Below, piece after piece: positions 47,138 to 57,647 of a stretch of 64,000 nt of DNA. The translations under genes and the position numbers were made by a program. Source of the stretch: Craterostigma plantagineum (Eukaryota > Streptophyta > Magnoliopsida > Lamiales > Linderniaceae); contig JAPQWV010000125.1 of NCBI GenBank assembly GCA_027422505.1, positions 372,001 to 436,000 of the forward strand, in the 5' to 3' direction. The notes below the pieces were generated by a model, which was given only the letters and a program-made list of their open reading frames with translations, did not search any database and had not been told where the DNA came from. How positions within the stretch are numbered: position 1 is the first letter of the stretch; every line of letters begins with the position of its first letter.

Positions 47138-49771
47138 TCACCATCTGAAATTTTTGACACTAAAATTACTGGAGCTCAATATCTCAGCAGAAAGATTCGA
47201 GTTGCGAAGCAAGGTAACCTCTATATGTAATAGGTCATTCGCCATCTCTTGTTTTTGGCTTTCTGCTAATTTTTTGGCAGAGTCTACAAGTGAGTCAGGA
47301 CAATCAACCAATTTGATAAGTTTCAGCGACTGTAAATCTCCAATGTCTGAGGATATCTCCTTCAAGTTATTCATAACACATAGTTCAAGCTCTTCAAGGC
47401 AAGGAAAATTGCCGGAATCTGCTGCAAAACATTCGAGATCACGACAACGGAGCATCAAGTATTTTAAACTCACAAATTGTCCATCAACGGGCTTCCACTC
47501 CCTTCTGATGGTGCATTCATCCAGAGTTAGTGCTTCGAGAAGTGGTAATGACCCAATCTTACTCATTGTTACTTCGTCGTCATCCAATTCAAGGCCGCAA
47601 ACCCAAAGGCGCTTCAGTGAATTGGGCAAATTAAGACTTGCGGCCATTTCTTTTCTTAGTCTTACGGATCCCACATCACTCAACCACAATTCAAACGTTT
47701 CAAGCTTTTCGAGAAGTCCGATATTGTTGAGACCATATTGCGCCCCTTCGCTGATTCCCTCCACTTTTCCCCTATAAGACACAGTTAGTCTCCTTACGTT
47801 GGGAATTCTTTTGATCAGATCTTCACTAAACCTGAAATTTAATATTATCCGAAGGGATTGAAGGTTCTTCAAGATCATCATATCACCACCATGGCTTTCA
47901 CTTGGAAGAGGATTCGATAGACTTAGTTCTCGGAACACGAAAATATGTCGAAGTTGAGACATTTTCCATATATCTTCTGGTGCTTTAGCCACGTTGCAAC
48001 CTTTTATCCGTAAAGATTGAAGGTTCCATATCGAACTTAAAATTGATGAAGGAAACTTTGCAAATTCCTTCCAATCACTTGATCTGATATAAAGGCAACG
48101 CAAGTTAACAAGTTGACAGGCAACTTCCGAATACTGCTCTAAATACAAAACTCGTAATGATTTATGAACAGCATATGGTAATGATGCAGCATGATGAAGT
48201 ATCAAGGTACGAAGAACGGACTCCGATTTTAGGATACTAGTGCCGGAGGCCACCTCGTATGAGCTGCTTGGATAGAGGACAATTCGCCTTTCATTTTTTG
48301 GAAATTCTCGATCTTGATTCCGCATGATGCTATAAAATTTCTTCTCTAAAGCCTCTTTTAAGCATAAATCACTCAAAAGATCATGGATCTTGAATCTGAT
48401 TAATTCTCCCATGTAAAATGATGAATCAGAAACTAAAATAAGATTCCTACTAGCAAGGTCACTAACATACTCTTGTGCAGCCTCTTCTAGGCTCTTCCCG
48501 TTAATTGGTTTTAGAAATCCTTCGGCCACCCACATTCCTACCAGTTCGTCTACATCAATAAATCTATCTTCAGGAAAAATTCCAATGTAAAGGAAACAAG
48601 GTTTCAAGTATATGGGTAGATGAATATAGCTTAAAGATAATGTCTTTAAGCAACGATGTTCGTCTTCTGAGTTCACAGTGGAACTTAAATTCTCCGCAAT
48701 AGATTCCCAATGTTCTCGTTTTCGTGAAGACTTTGCCAGATGGCCTCCAATCACGACAACCGAAAGTGGAAGACCTCTACACTTGTCTGATATCTCCCTC
48801 CCAACGTCCTCGAGCTCGCTAGGGCAATCGTCTTGTCCGAATGCGGTTTTGCAAAATAATTCCCAACTTTGACTCTCGTCTAACAAACCCACATTAAAAA
48901 CACGCGAGCTAATCGAATCGAATTTGGATTCTCTAGTGGTTATCAGTATTCCGCTACCGCGGCTATCGGGAAAGAACGATCGCAGTCTGCCCCACGCCTC
49001 TTCATCCCACAGATCGTCCACTACTGTTAGATACCTTCTGCCGAACATAGACCGGTACAATCTTAGACCCAAGTCGGGTTCGCTCTCTCCTCTCAAACTC
49101 TCCTTACTCGTCGACTTATCTAGACAGTGAACAAGTTCTACCAGAGTTTCATGTATGTCATAGTCCTTAGATATTGTAGCCCAAGCAAGAACATCGAAGT
49201 AGTCTTTAACGTAAGGATGATTGTAGACTTTGTTAGCGAGCGTTGTCTTACCGATTCCGCCCATACCTGTTATCGTGATAATCTGACGGCCAGATGTGTT
49301 CTGTGGTCGAGCGAGATTGTCCACAATTTTGAGTGTTAGATCTTCCATCCCGACCACGTTTTTGTTCTCACTACTACCAGAATTAGCAGCGGCAGGTCTA
49401 GCTTGATCGTTGTTGCCTTGGCTCCTTTTCTTCTTGATGTTCCAATTCATCTTCGTCACTTCTTCCTCGATTAGATCCATGGCATCTATCGCCTCTTGAA
49501 GGCTTGCGTTGAAGTCCTCTTCAACGTATATTTCATTTGCTATGTGAGTATCGACAACGTCTTCAGCAGCATATGCTGCATCAGCTATTCGGAGCTCCAA
49601 TTTGAGATCGAGGGAGATATGGTGTGCTTCGAGGAATTTCAGAAAGAACGAGATCTTCGAATTGAGAGACTCCAAGTACTCCTCGTCGAGCCTGATGGGA
49701 GGGTAGGGATGTTCTTTCAGATCTGATATGAGATGCATCAGAGAAGTAAAAGCTGCATAAGCCGTCGCCAT
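47138..49771 (-). CDS. NLR4: intact CC-NB-LRR receptor (R1/late-blight type)
   Basis: 877 aa from ATG 49771 (MATAYAAFTSLMHLI). An in-frame TTG 33 bp upstream is not a credible start. Rx/R1-type coiled-coil with EDVVD at residues 70-74; P-loop GMGGIGKTT 169-177; kinase-2 YLTVVDDLW 247-255; RNBS-B GSGILITTRE 272-281; GLPL 333-336; RNBS-D YLKPCFLYIGIFPEDRFI 388-405; IHD in place of MHD 462-464; LRRs from about 490 to the end. It is predicted to act inside the cell as an ATP/ADP-switching immune receptor for a pathogen effector; the effector cannot be read from sequence. Unusual against its paralogs: YLTVV for YLIVV, IHDLLSDL for IHDLLRDL, and a 9-residue deletion in the LRR (LEQYSEVACQ). All nucleotide-binding motifs are intact and no stop or frameshift is present. 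Confidence 0.95.
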   Translation of the reverse strand: MATAYAAFTSLMHLISDLKEHPYPPIRLDEEYLESLNSKISFFLKFLEAHHISLDLKLELRIADAAYAAEDVVDTHIANEIYVEEDFNASLQEAIDAMDLIEEEVTKMNWNIKKKRSQGNNDQARPAAANSGSSENKNVVGMEDLTLKIVDNLARPQNTSGRQIITITGMGGIGKTTLANKVYNHPYVKDYFDVLAWATISKDYDIHETLVELVHCLDKSTSKESLRGESEPDLGLRLYRSMFGRRYLTVVDDLWDEEAWGRLRSFFPDSRGSGILITTRESKFDSISSRVFNVGLLDESQSWELFCKTAFGQDDCPSELEDVGREISDKCRGLPLSVVVIGGHLAKSSRKREHWESIAENLSSTVNSEDEHRCLKTLSLSYIHLPIYLKPCFLYIGIFPEDRFIDVDELVGMWVAEGFLKPINGKSLEEAAQEYVSDLASRNLILVSDSSFYMGELIRFKIHDLLSDLCLKEALEKKFYSIMRNQDREFPKNERRIVLYPSSSYEVASGTSILKSESVLRTLILHHAASLPYAVHKSLRVLYLEQYSEVACQLVNLRCLYIRSSDWKEFAKFPSSILSSIWNLQSLRIKGCNVAKAPEDIWKMSQLRHIFVFRELSLSNPLPSESHGGDMMILKNLQSLRIILNFRFSEDLIKRIPNVRRLTVSYRGKVEGISEGAQYGLNNIGLLEKLETFELWLSDVGSVRLRKEMAASLNLPNSLKRLWVCGLELDDDEVTMSKIGSLPLLEALTLDECTIRREWKPVDGQFVSLKYLMLRCRDLECFAADSGNFPCLEELELCVMNNLKEISSDIGDLQSLKLIKLVDCPDSLVDSAKKLAESQKQEMANDLLHIEVTLLRNSNLSAEILSSSNFSVKNFRW

Positions 49772-50358
49772 TCTGTTCTGTTCTCTACAAAGTGAAGAAG
49801 ACAAAGAAGGGAGAAGAGAAATTGGTTCTGCTGAAGCTTTTCTTTAGAAAGGAAGTACAGACATTTTATCAAACACGGCCAATACAACTTGTTGGGCCAT
49901 AAATATTTAGTACCCTTTGATGTCGGAAGCTGCTTTAGTTTAATGGCAATTGGTTGAATTTTTGTTTTTTCCGGAACGATAGCTTAGCCATCAAATAGAA
50001 CAACCATACGAACGGGCTAAACAGCCGACAGAGACCTCTGGTCAATTATAGTTGCCAGTAGGAAAAGATACCTCCTAGGGAGAACAAGCACTCCTAAAAG
50101 GTAGACTAAGTTCCCTCACGGGAAAATAAAAAAACCGGAAAGGAAACAAATTTTCAAAAGTACAACAAAAGAATTAATGAACCTATTATAAATCGAGGCA
50201 AACACTCCATATCCATGGCTATCAAACTCAAATTTCAGTATTCTTCATTTTGCGGGATTTTTAACATTATTGTCTGAATGATGCTGACATTATAATTTAA
50301 GGTTGTTGTTGTTGTGAGAAATTTGTTTGTGGTGTGATATTGGCGTGGGAGGGCTCAA
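49772..50358 (-). promoter_or_regulatory. NLR4 promoter region and spacer d
   Basis: Minus-strand TATA-like TAAATATTTATGG about 125-140 bp before the ATG, in a block conserved before NLR1, 3, 4 and 5. The rest is spacer d up to GGGCTCAATC, where the Helitron-like insert begins. Confidence 0.45.
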
Positions 50359-52631
50359 TCGACTAAATTGCACGCAACACCTGCAAAAATCAACATAAAT
50401 TGGGCAAAATCCTAATTTTAGTCAGAAGTTACCAATGTTGGCTAAAAGTTTAATCAAATAAACCCAGAAAAACATTACGCAAAAGAGAAGTAAAAAATAA
50501 TAAATTGCATGTTCGAATACAATAAAACCTTTATAAATTAATACTCGATGAATCTATTGTCACTTGTTTTTTTTTTTTTCTTAAAACGTAAACCTAATTG
50601 AATTTCATCCCTAACTTTTTTAATTGCAGTCGAAAGTTCCAATGTCGAGTTCTCTAGCTGCAGCAAGAAATATATATATGATTATATTTAATTTAATTAG
50701 TTACAAGGAATTGGTTTATTCATGAATATAATTAAACATATATAAAAACTAAATCATTTGAATTTAATTTTTTTTCTATTAATTAATAAACTTAATTTAT
50801 CGATATGTTAAGATCTCTTTAAGTTAATAAAATTCAGTGGTTCAAAGGTTATTAATTAAAAGAAGTTGTTTTACTCTAAATGGATTTAAAGAATAAAACA
50901 CAACCATAAAAATGTAGATGAAATATTAACAAAACCAAGGGATAGTTGAAATCAAACTCGACATACGTGGTAATCTGAAAAAAATGAACATTAAATCACA
51001 TTCATTGTTTTCAACGTCAAATTCGTTGTCAGCGTCATCGTCATAAACAACTGAAGCACGTTGAGCCTCATATCACCGCCTTCTCTCCTTCGTGCAAGTA
51101 TGATCTCTCTTATCTTTAGGTGATTGCAATAGATCTGTAAGAAGCAGTGCTATGGAATACTCGATATCACATCTTCTGCCAACAATGCAGGTTCCCCAAG
51201 TGACTTTAAGAAGCATAACTATTTATGTAGCTAGCAGACAGACGCAAATACTTCATATGAGCTGTTTCAACACTTCCAGATAGCCCCAAAATTGAAATGG
51301 AAGTAACAACCCAAAAGCTGCATAATGCCGTACAGAACCAACGCCCCAAAAGCCATATGATAGTACGCCGATCTGCCTAAATAAGATCAACTTCCTTACC
51401 CTCGCTTTCTGGGTTTGCATCTGAAATCCAACCACAATTGTCGCCTTCGAAAGCAAATCAATAGTCACGCCTGAAAACTGATGGTGCGCACAATCGTGTG
51501 AAAAGCCAACGTAACAGCTAATGAAGCGCCCACGGCGATGTCCAATGCAACGCAGAAAGAAGATACGTCTACTGATATTAAGCAGAATTTGGTAATCAAA
51601 TTATACAACACTTGTAAATACTTCAGACAGACATAATCAAACTAAAAGCTCAAAGGATGAACACAATCATAACAGGTCAAATGATAAACACAACAATCAT
51701 AACACCTAGAAAAGAAATCCAACGTCCCTGATCATAGAGACACAGAGAGAATAAAGCTCGGCCATACAACAGCCTACGTAGAGCAAGCCAATCTCAAATC
51801 ACATTTTTCAAGCTTAATATAACTTCCCACAATCACGTACAGAAAAACATCATAAACAAAGCAACGATGATGATAGCAAAGGAATAATTTCGCCTAATTG
51901 AGACATCTTGAGCTATATTCATCAAGGAGGAAATTGCGAGCTTCTGCAGCAATGGCACGCCGCTAGGAAACTTGACCACTGCACAGTTAGAGATGCTCTG
52001 TATCCAAACCATAGTTTACACAGCATAAGACTCAAATTATACGTTAGCAGATCTGAATGATCGCAAATAGGAAAATGATTGACATTACCTCTTGGGGTAC
52101 AAACACGTTCTCGGGTCGGGCTGAAGCTTAGACAATGATCTACCATACACCTAATGGGCAAAAACAAAAATCAGATTATATTCGAAAACAAAATTCTAGG
52201 CGTTAATCATGCAGGCAATCCAACTTAACATCAGAGAGAGTGGAAATAATCAAACGGAAGATGATCGTGGAACATACCGCAACCAATGAAAATGATGCAC
52301 CAGAAGCTGCTTTTCCTCCTTATGCGAAAGAACACAAAGCCTTTCCTTTCTGCGAAACCAAATAAGGAATAAAAAATTAATAAACTCACTGTAGTGAAAC
52401 GAAGAAAAAGACCATGTGAACAGGCAGTTTACTCCATCAATGTGTATTTAGCGAGAAGTTTTTTTCCTCATACGTGAGTTTAATGGGTAGTTTTTATTTC
52501 TTTATTGTATTTGTTTTAATTCATTACAAAAATTCAAAGGACACGTGGCTTCACATTAGAAAACCTACATTTATGTTTATGTATAAGATTATGTTTTCTA
52601 AGACCCGTGCATTGCACGGGCAAAAAACTAG
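50359..52631 (+). mobile_element. Helitron-like insert
   Basis: Foreign DNA of 2.27 kb between spacer d (left) and spacer b (right). The right end has the Helitron signature: a 17-nt palindrome CCCGTGCATTGCACGGG (52604-52620), 7 bp, then CTAG followed by host T. The left end starts with TC after a host A, but is not a canonical TCTCTACT start, and the flanks come from different spacers, so the 5' end is uncertain. No Rep/helicase gene, so non-autonomous. On the minus strand the stretches near 52300-52370, 52094-52155 and 51900-51997 are bounded by GT/AG and may be captured exons (one reads KFPSGVPLLQKLAISSLMN); I cannot identify the source gene. Confidence 0.7.
52604..52631 (+). terminator. 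Helitron 3' terminal hairpin and CTAG
   Basis: Perfect 8-bp stem (CCCGTGCA/TGCACGGG) followed by CAAAAAACTAG; the host base after CTAG is T. In Helitrons this hairpin marks the transposition end, not a transcription stop. Confidence 0.8.
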
Positions 52632-53216
52632 TTTAAAAAAAAAACAAGAGTACCGAGATGCAGATCACACAACAAAGGTGCACATCAGTTAACATGCATT
52701 TCAAAAGAAAATAAAAGAAATGAATGAAAAAAGGTTTCTACGGTATCAATCGACAATAAAATTACTGGCGACAAACAACTAAGTCGGGACACCCATGCAA
52801 TTCGATTAATTTCAGCGTCTGTATATCTCCGATATTTGAGGATGATTGATATCTCCTTCGTTCAACCTATTCCATTGAGAATGGTTTGAGCTCTTCAAGG
52901 CAAGGCTGGTGTAAAGCATTCGAGGTCATTACACGAAATGAGGTTCAAGTATTTTAATTAGAAAAAGAAAGGGAAAATCATTATTGGCGATTATGTTTCT
53001 ATACAATTGGTCCGTCTCCTTATTATATAATATGTTATTATCAACACAAACATACAATACTAACTGCTACTACAGTGTTTCATTATTCAGGGAAATAAAA
53101 AAACAAGAATAGATAACTCAGTTCGCACAAAGGTAGATGAATAGCAATGGCACACAACATCATTCCGAAAGGAGAAGAATAGAGGACCAAAAGAAAGAAA
53201 GAAGGATCTTTAATCG
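52632..53216. other. Spacer b, partial, and LRR-end relic downstream of NLR5
   Basis: Starts within spacer b at the A-run before CAAGAGTACCGAG. 52753-52961 is the minus-strand LRR-end relic as in other units. Segments a, e, f, g and h are missing before this unit. Confidence 0.6.
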
Positions 53217-55871
53217 TCACCATGTGAAATATCCGACACTAAAATTACTGGAGCTCAATATCTCAGCAGAAAGATTCGAGTTGTGAAGCAAGGCAACCTT
53301 TATATGTAATAGGTCATTCGCCATCTCTTGTTTTTGGCTTTCTGCTAGTTTTTTGGCAGAGTCTACAAGTGAGTCAGGACAACGAACCAATTTGATAAGT
53401 TTCAGCGACTGTAAATCTCCAATGTCTGAGGATATCTCCTTCAAGTCATTCATAAACCATAGTTCAAGCTCTTCAAGGCAAGGAAAATTGCCGGAATCTG
53501 CTGCAAAACATTCGAGATCTTTACAACGGTTGAGCTGCAAGTATTTTAAACTCACAAATTGTCCATCAACGGGCTTCCACTCCCTTCCGATGTTGCATTC
53601 ATCCAGAGTTAGTGCTTCGAGAAGTGGTAATGACCCAATCTTACTCAATGTTACTTCGTCGTCATCCAATTCAAGGCCGCAAACCCAAAGACGCTTCAGT
53701 GAATTGGGGAAATTAAGACTTGCGGACATTTCTTTTCTTAGTCTTACGGATCTCACACCATTCAACCACAAATAAAACGTTTCAAGCTTTTCGAGAAGTC
53801 CGATATTGTTGAGAGCATATTGCGCCCCTTCGCTGAATCCCTCCACTTCTTCACTATAAGACACACTTAGTCTTCTTACATCGGGAATTCTTTTGATCAG
53901 ATCTTCACTAAAGCTGAAATTTAATATTATCCAAAGGGATTGAAGGTTCTTCAATATCATCATATCACCACCATGGCTTTCACTTGGAAGAGGATTCGAA
54001 AGACTTAGTCCTCGCAACACGAAAATATGTCGAAGTTGAGACATTTTCCATATATCTTCTAATGCTTTAGCCATGCGGCAACCTTCTATCCATAAAGATT
54101 GAAGATTCCATATCAAATTTAAAACTGATGAAGGAAACGTCACAAATTCCTCCCAATCACTTGATATGAAATAAAGGTAACGCAAGTTAACAAGTTGACA
54201 GGCAACTTCCACCAACACGTCACTTGGAGTAATATGCTCTAAACGCAAAACTCGTAATGATTTATGAACAGCATATGGTAATGATGCACCATCATGAAGT
54301 ATCAAGGTACGAAGAACGGACTCCGATTTTAGGATACTAGTGCCGGAGTCCACCTCGTATGAGCTGCTTGGATAGAGGACAATTCGCCTTTGATTTTTTG
54401 GAAATTCTCGATCTTGATTCCGCATGATGCTATAAAATTTCTTCTCTAAAGCCTCTTTTAAGCATAAATCCCTCAAAAGATCATGGATCTTGAATCTCAT
54501 TAATTCTCCCATGTAAAATGATGAATCAGAAACTAAAATAAGATTCCTACTAGCAAGGTTATTAAGATAGTCTCGTGCAGCCTCTTCTAGGCTCTTCCCG
54601 TTAATTGGTTTTAGAAATCCTTCGGCCACCCACATTCCTATCAGTTCGTGTACATCAATAAAATTATCTTCAGGAAAAATTCCAATGTAAAGGAAACAAG
54701 GTTTCAAGTATACGGGTAGATGAATATAGCTTAAAGATAATGTCTTTAAGCAACGATGTTCGTCTTCTGAGTTCACAGTGGAACTTAAATTCTCCGCAAT
54801 AGATTCCCAATGTTCTCGTTTTCGTGAAGACTTTGCCAGATGGCCTCCAATCACGACAACCGAAAGTGGAAGACCTCTACACTTGTTTGATATCTCCCTC
54901 CCAACGTCCTCGAGCTCGCTAGGGCAATCGTCTTGTCCGAATGCGGTTTTGCAAAATAATTCCCAACTTTGACTCTCGTCTAACAAACCCACATTAAAAA
55001 CTTCCGAGCTAATCGAATCGAATTTGGATTCTCTAGTGGTTATCAGTATTCCGCTACCGCGGCTATCGGGAAAGAACGATCGCAGTCTGCCCCACGCCTC
55101 TTCACCCCACAGATCGTCCACTACTATTAGATACCTTCTGCCGAACATAGACCGGTACAATCTTAGACCCAAGTCGGGTTCGCTCTCTCCTCTCAAACTC
55201 ACCTTACTCGTCGACTTATCTAGACAGTGAACAAGTTCTACCAGAGTTTCATGTATGTCATAGTCCTTAGATATCGTAGCCCAAGCAAGAACATCGAAGT
55301 AGTTTTTAACGTAAGGATGATTATAGACCTTGTTAGCTAGCGTTGTCTTACCGATTCCGCCCATACCTGTTATCGTGATAATCTGACGGCCAGATGTGTT
55401 CTGTGGTCGAGCGAGATTGTCCACAATTTTGAGTGTTAGATCTTCCAACCCGACCACGTTGTTGTTCTCACTACTACCAGAATTAGCAGCGGCAGGTCTA
55501 GCTTGATCGTTGTTGCCTTGGCTCCTTTTCTTCTTGATGTTCCAATTCATCTTCGTCACTTCATCCTCGATTAGATCCATGGCTTCTATCGCCTCTTGAA
55601 GGCTTGCGTTGAAGTCCTCTTCATCGTATATTTCATCTGCTATGTGAGTATCGGCAACGTCTTCAGCAGCATATGCTGCATCAGCTATTCGGAGCTCCAA
55701 TTTGAGATCGAGGGAGATATGGTGTGCTTCGAGGAATTTCAGAAAGAACGAGATCTTCGAATTGAGAGACTCCAATTGCTCCTCGTCGAGCCTGATGGGA
55801 GGGTAGGGATGTTCTTTCAGATCTGATATGAGATGCATCAGAGAAGTAAAAGCTGCATAAGCCGTCGCCAT
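53217..55871 (-). CDS. NLR5: intact CC-NB-LRR receptor (R1/late-blight type)
   Basis: 884 aa from ATG 55871. Same architecture as NLR4: coiled-coil with EDVAD, P-loop GMGGIGKTTLANKV near residue 169, kinase-2 YLIVVDDLWGEEAW, RNBS-B GSGILITTRE, GLPL, RNBS-D YLKPCFLYIGIFPEDNFI, IHD, then LRRs to the C-terminus (SSSNFSVGYFTW). Uninterrupted. It keeps the residues before VEVACQ that NLR4 lost but has its own 3-residue gap (LEHITPSDV). It differs from NLR4 also at ARDYLNNLASRNL and in solvent-exposed LRR positions, as expected for receptors diverging in recognition. Likely a functional receptor; specificity unknown. Its upstream region is cut by a 5.1-kb Mutator-like element about 0.97 kb from the ATG. 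Confidence 0.95.
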   Translation of the reverse strand: MATAYAAFTSLMHLISDLKEHPYPPIRLDEEQLESLNSKISFFLKFLEAHHISLDLKLELRIADAAYAAEDVADTHIADEIYDEEDFNASLQEAIEAMDLIEDEVTKMNWNIKKKRSQGNNDQARPAAANSGSSENNNVVGLEDLTLKIVDNLARPQNTSGRQIITITGMGGIGKTTLANKVYNHPYVKNYFDVLAWATISKDYDIHETLVELVHCLDKSTSKVSLRGESEPDLGLRLYRSMFGRRYLIVVDDLWGEEAWGRLRSFFPDSRGSGILITTRESKFDSISSEVFNVGLLDESQSWELFCKTAFGQDDCPSELEDVGREISNKCRGLPLSVVVIGGHLAKSSRKREHWESIAENLSSTVNSEDEHRCLKTLSLSYIHLPVYLKPCFLYIGIFPEDNFIDVHELIGMWVAEGFLKPINGKSLEEAARDYLNNLASRNLILVSDSSFYMGELMRFKIHDLLRDLCLKEALEKKFYSIMRNQDREFPKNQRRIVLYPSSSYEVDSGTSILKSESVLRTLILHDGASLPYAVHKSLRVLRLEHITPSDVLVEVACQLVNLRYLYFISSDWEEFVTFPSSVLNLIWNLQSLWIEGCRMAKALEDIWKMSQLRHIFVLRGLSLSNPLPSESHGGDMMILKNLQSLWIILNFSFSEDLIKRIPDVRRLSVSYSEEVEGFSEGAQYALNNIGLLEKLETFYLWLNGVRSVRLRKEMSASLNFPNSLKRLWVCGLELDDDEVTLSKIGSLPLLEALTLDECNIGREWKPVDGQFVSLKYLQLNRCKDLECFAADSGNFPCLEELELWFMNDLKEISSDIGDLQSLKLIKLVRCPDSLVDSAKKLAESQKQEMANDLLHIKVALLHNSNLSAEILSSSNFSVGYFTW

Positions 55872-56844
55872 TCTGTTCTGTTCTCTACAAAGTGAAGAAG
55901 ACAAAGAAGGGAGAAGAGAAATTGGTTCTGAAGCTTTTCTTTAGAAAGCAAGACTTTTTGTCAAAAAACACGGCCAATACAACTTGTTGGGCCATAAATA
56001 TTTAATACCCTTTGATGTCTGGAAGCTGCTTTAGTTTAATGGCAATTGGTTGATTTTTTTTTTCCCCGGGAACGATAGCTTGCCATCAAATATAGACTAA
56101 GTTCCCTCACGGAAAAATAAAAAAACCCGAAAGGAAATAAATTTTCAAAATTACAACAAAAGAATTAATGAACCTAATATAAATCGAGCCTAACACTCCA
56201 TATCAATGGCTATCAAACTCAAATTTCAGTATTCTTCGCTTTGTGGGATTTTTAACATTATTGTCTGAATGATGCTGACATTATAATTTAAGGTTGTTGT
56301 TGTTGTGAGAAATTTGTTTGTGGTGTGATATTGGCGTGGGAGGGCTCAATCTGATTTTTTTTTTTTGTTGATTTCTTCCTTTCTTTTTTTAAGGTTAGCA
56401 TAGCCTTCATTATTGTTGTGTATTCGAATTCTTGGAAAAAAATTAGCTTGTAGGATTTCGTCTCTTTTTTTCTTCTTCTCTCTTCAAGGTTTATGACCGT
56501 TGGAACTGGGAACACTTCACTTTATCTTCTTCAGCTGTTTAGAAGTGAAACATTATAAGAATTTTCTAGAACTGTTGATGTAAGAGACTTCGAAGGACAA
56601 TACAAGCTTAATTTCTTGCTATGATCTCATACTGTTTGTTTCTTGTGTTTATCCCCTCAAGAATGCTCTCTAGTAGTATTAGACCTCAAATAAAGAATGT
56701 TTTAGTTTAATTTATTTCGTTTTTATTTATGTCCATGAAATGAATGTGATGTAATGAATTACTGAGTTCATATCTTATATTTGGATTTGATCTATCTAGG
56801 CCGAACTGCACCATCACAATTAATGTGTCACAGAGTACATATGG
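55872..56844 (-). promoter_or_regulatory. NLR5 promoter region and spacer d
   Basis: Conserved TATA-like block near 55994-56010 on the minus strand, then spacer d (CACTCCATATCAATGG at 56193) to the Mutator-like insertion. About 70 bp of the region after 56096 present before NLR4 (CTAGGGAGAACAAGCACTCC) is missing here. Confidence 0.45.
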
Positions 56845-56935
56845 GGTATTTTTAATAAAATAAACAAAAAAATAATAAACATTAACGAAATAAACGTAAA
56901 ATGAAAAACATTAATAAAATACAAAATTTCGTAAG
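56845..56935 (+). repeat. Left terminal inverted repeat of the Mutator-like element
   Basis: About 90 bp, matching the reverse complement of 61868-61958 with only a few mismatches. Confidence 0.92.
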
Positions 56936-57080
56936 AAGTTCTTACGAGATACGTAATTCGTAAGGAATAGATACGAGTTAATTTGCCTAGTTGGCATTCG
57001 TTGAGCTGGCGTAACTCGTATGAACTTCTTACGAGTTACAACTCGTAACTCGTAAAAAACACATACGAGTTAGATATGGT
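56936..57080. repeat. Left subterminal array of CGTAAGAA/CATACGAGTTA motifs
   Basis: At least eight overlapping copies of a short motif (TAACTCGTATGAA, TTCTTACGAGTTAC and variants) in both orientations. Such arrays are candidate transposase-binding sites. Confidence 0.7.
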
Positions 57081-57084
57081 ACCC

Positions 57085-57530
57085 AGATCTAACCGACGAC
57101 GACGACGACACAGACGAAGAAGACGAAGAGTCGCCCTCGACACCGCCGCTCCTCGACGCCGTCGCCGCTGCCGCCGCCTCGACGCCGCCGCCATCTTCTG
57201 CTTGACGCCGCCCCGCCTCGCCGCCGCCATCTTCTGCCTCGTCACCTCGCCGACGCCGCCGCCATCACCCTCTTTACGACGCCGCCCCGCCTCGCCGCAG
57301 CCTCCTTGATGCAGCCCGCCTCGACGTCGCCCGCCTCGACGCCGCCGCCATCATGAACTGTTCGACGCGCTCGCCGTGAAGCCGCCGCCGCCGCCGCCGC
57401 CTCCTCCTAGACGCCGCCTGGAAGCTGCCGCCATACTCCCCTGCTCGCCGCCGCCGCCGCCTCGACAACCAACTCTGCCGCGACCCGCCGCCACCTCGAC
57501 GACCTCATCCGTAGCGACACTACGCCTCGC
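57085..57530 (+). promoter_or_regulatory. GC-rich CGCCGC block upstream of the PMD gene
   Basis: About 450 bp of near-repetitive CGACGCCGCCGCC sequence in otherwise AT-rich DNA. It gives arginine-, alanine- or proline-rich reading frames on both strands with no domain, so I do not call genes. Its place directly before PMD exon 1 fits a CpG-rich promoter or 5' leader. A CTGTAG acceptor lies immediately before the ATG at 57648, so a leader intron is possible. Confidence 0.45.
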
Positions 57531-57647
57531 GAGGATCCGAAATACACCTCGGGTTAGGTACCGATTTATTATTCCGAAATACGCCTATTTGTTACATTAT
57601 TTTTTATTTTATTGTTGATTTGTTTGGATTCGTTTTTTTACTGTAGA

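Noticed and set aside
48678..49726. Four + strand reading frames (64-76 codons) antisense to the NLRs, conserved in all copies
   Set aside because: They mirror the constrained NB-ARC coding strand, carry no domain and occur wherever the NLR is intact; shadows of the NLR frame.
49772..49804. Upstream in-frame extension of NLR4 (and the other NLRs) to a TTG codon
   Set aside because: TTG is not a credible plant start; the ATG gives the usual R1-family N-terminus.
57076..57468. Arginine/proline-rich ORFs on both strands in the CGCCGC block
   Set aside because: Low-complexity translation of a GC-rich repeat in several frames; no start context or domain.
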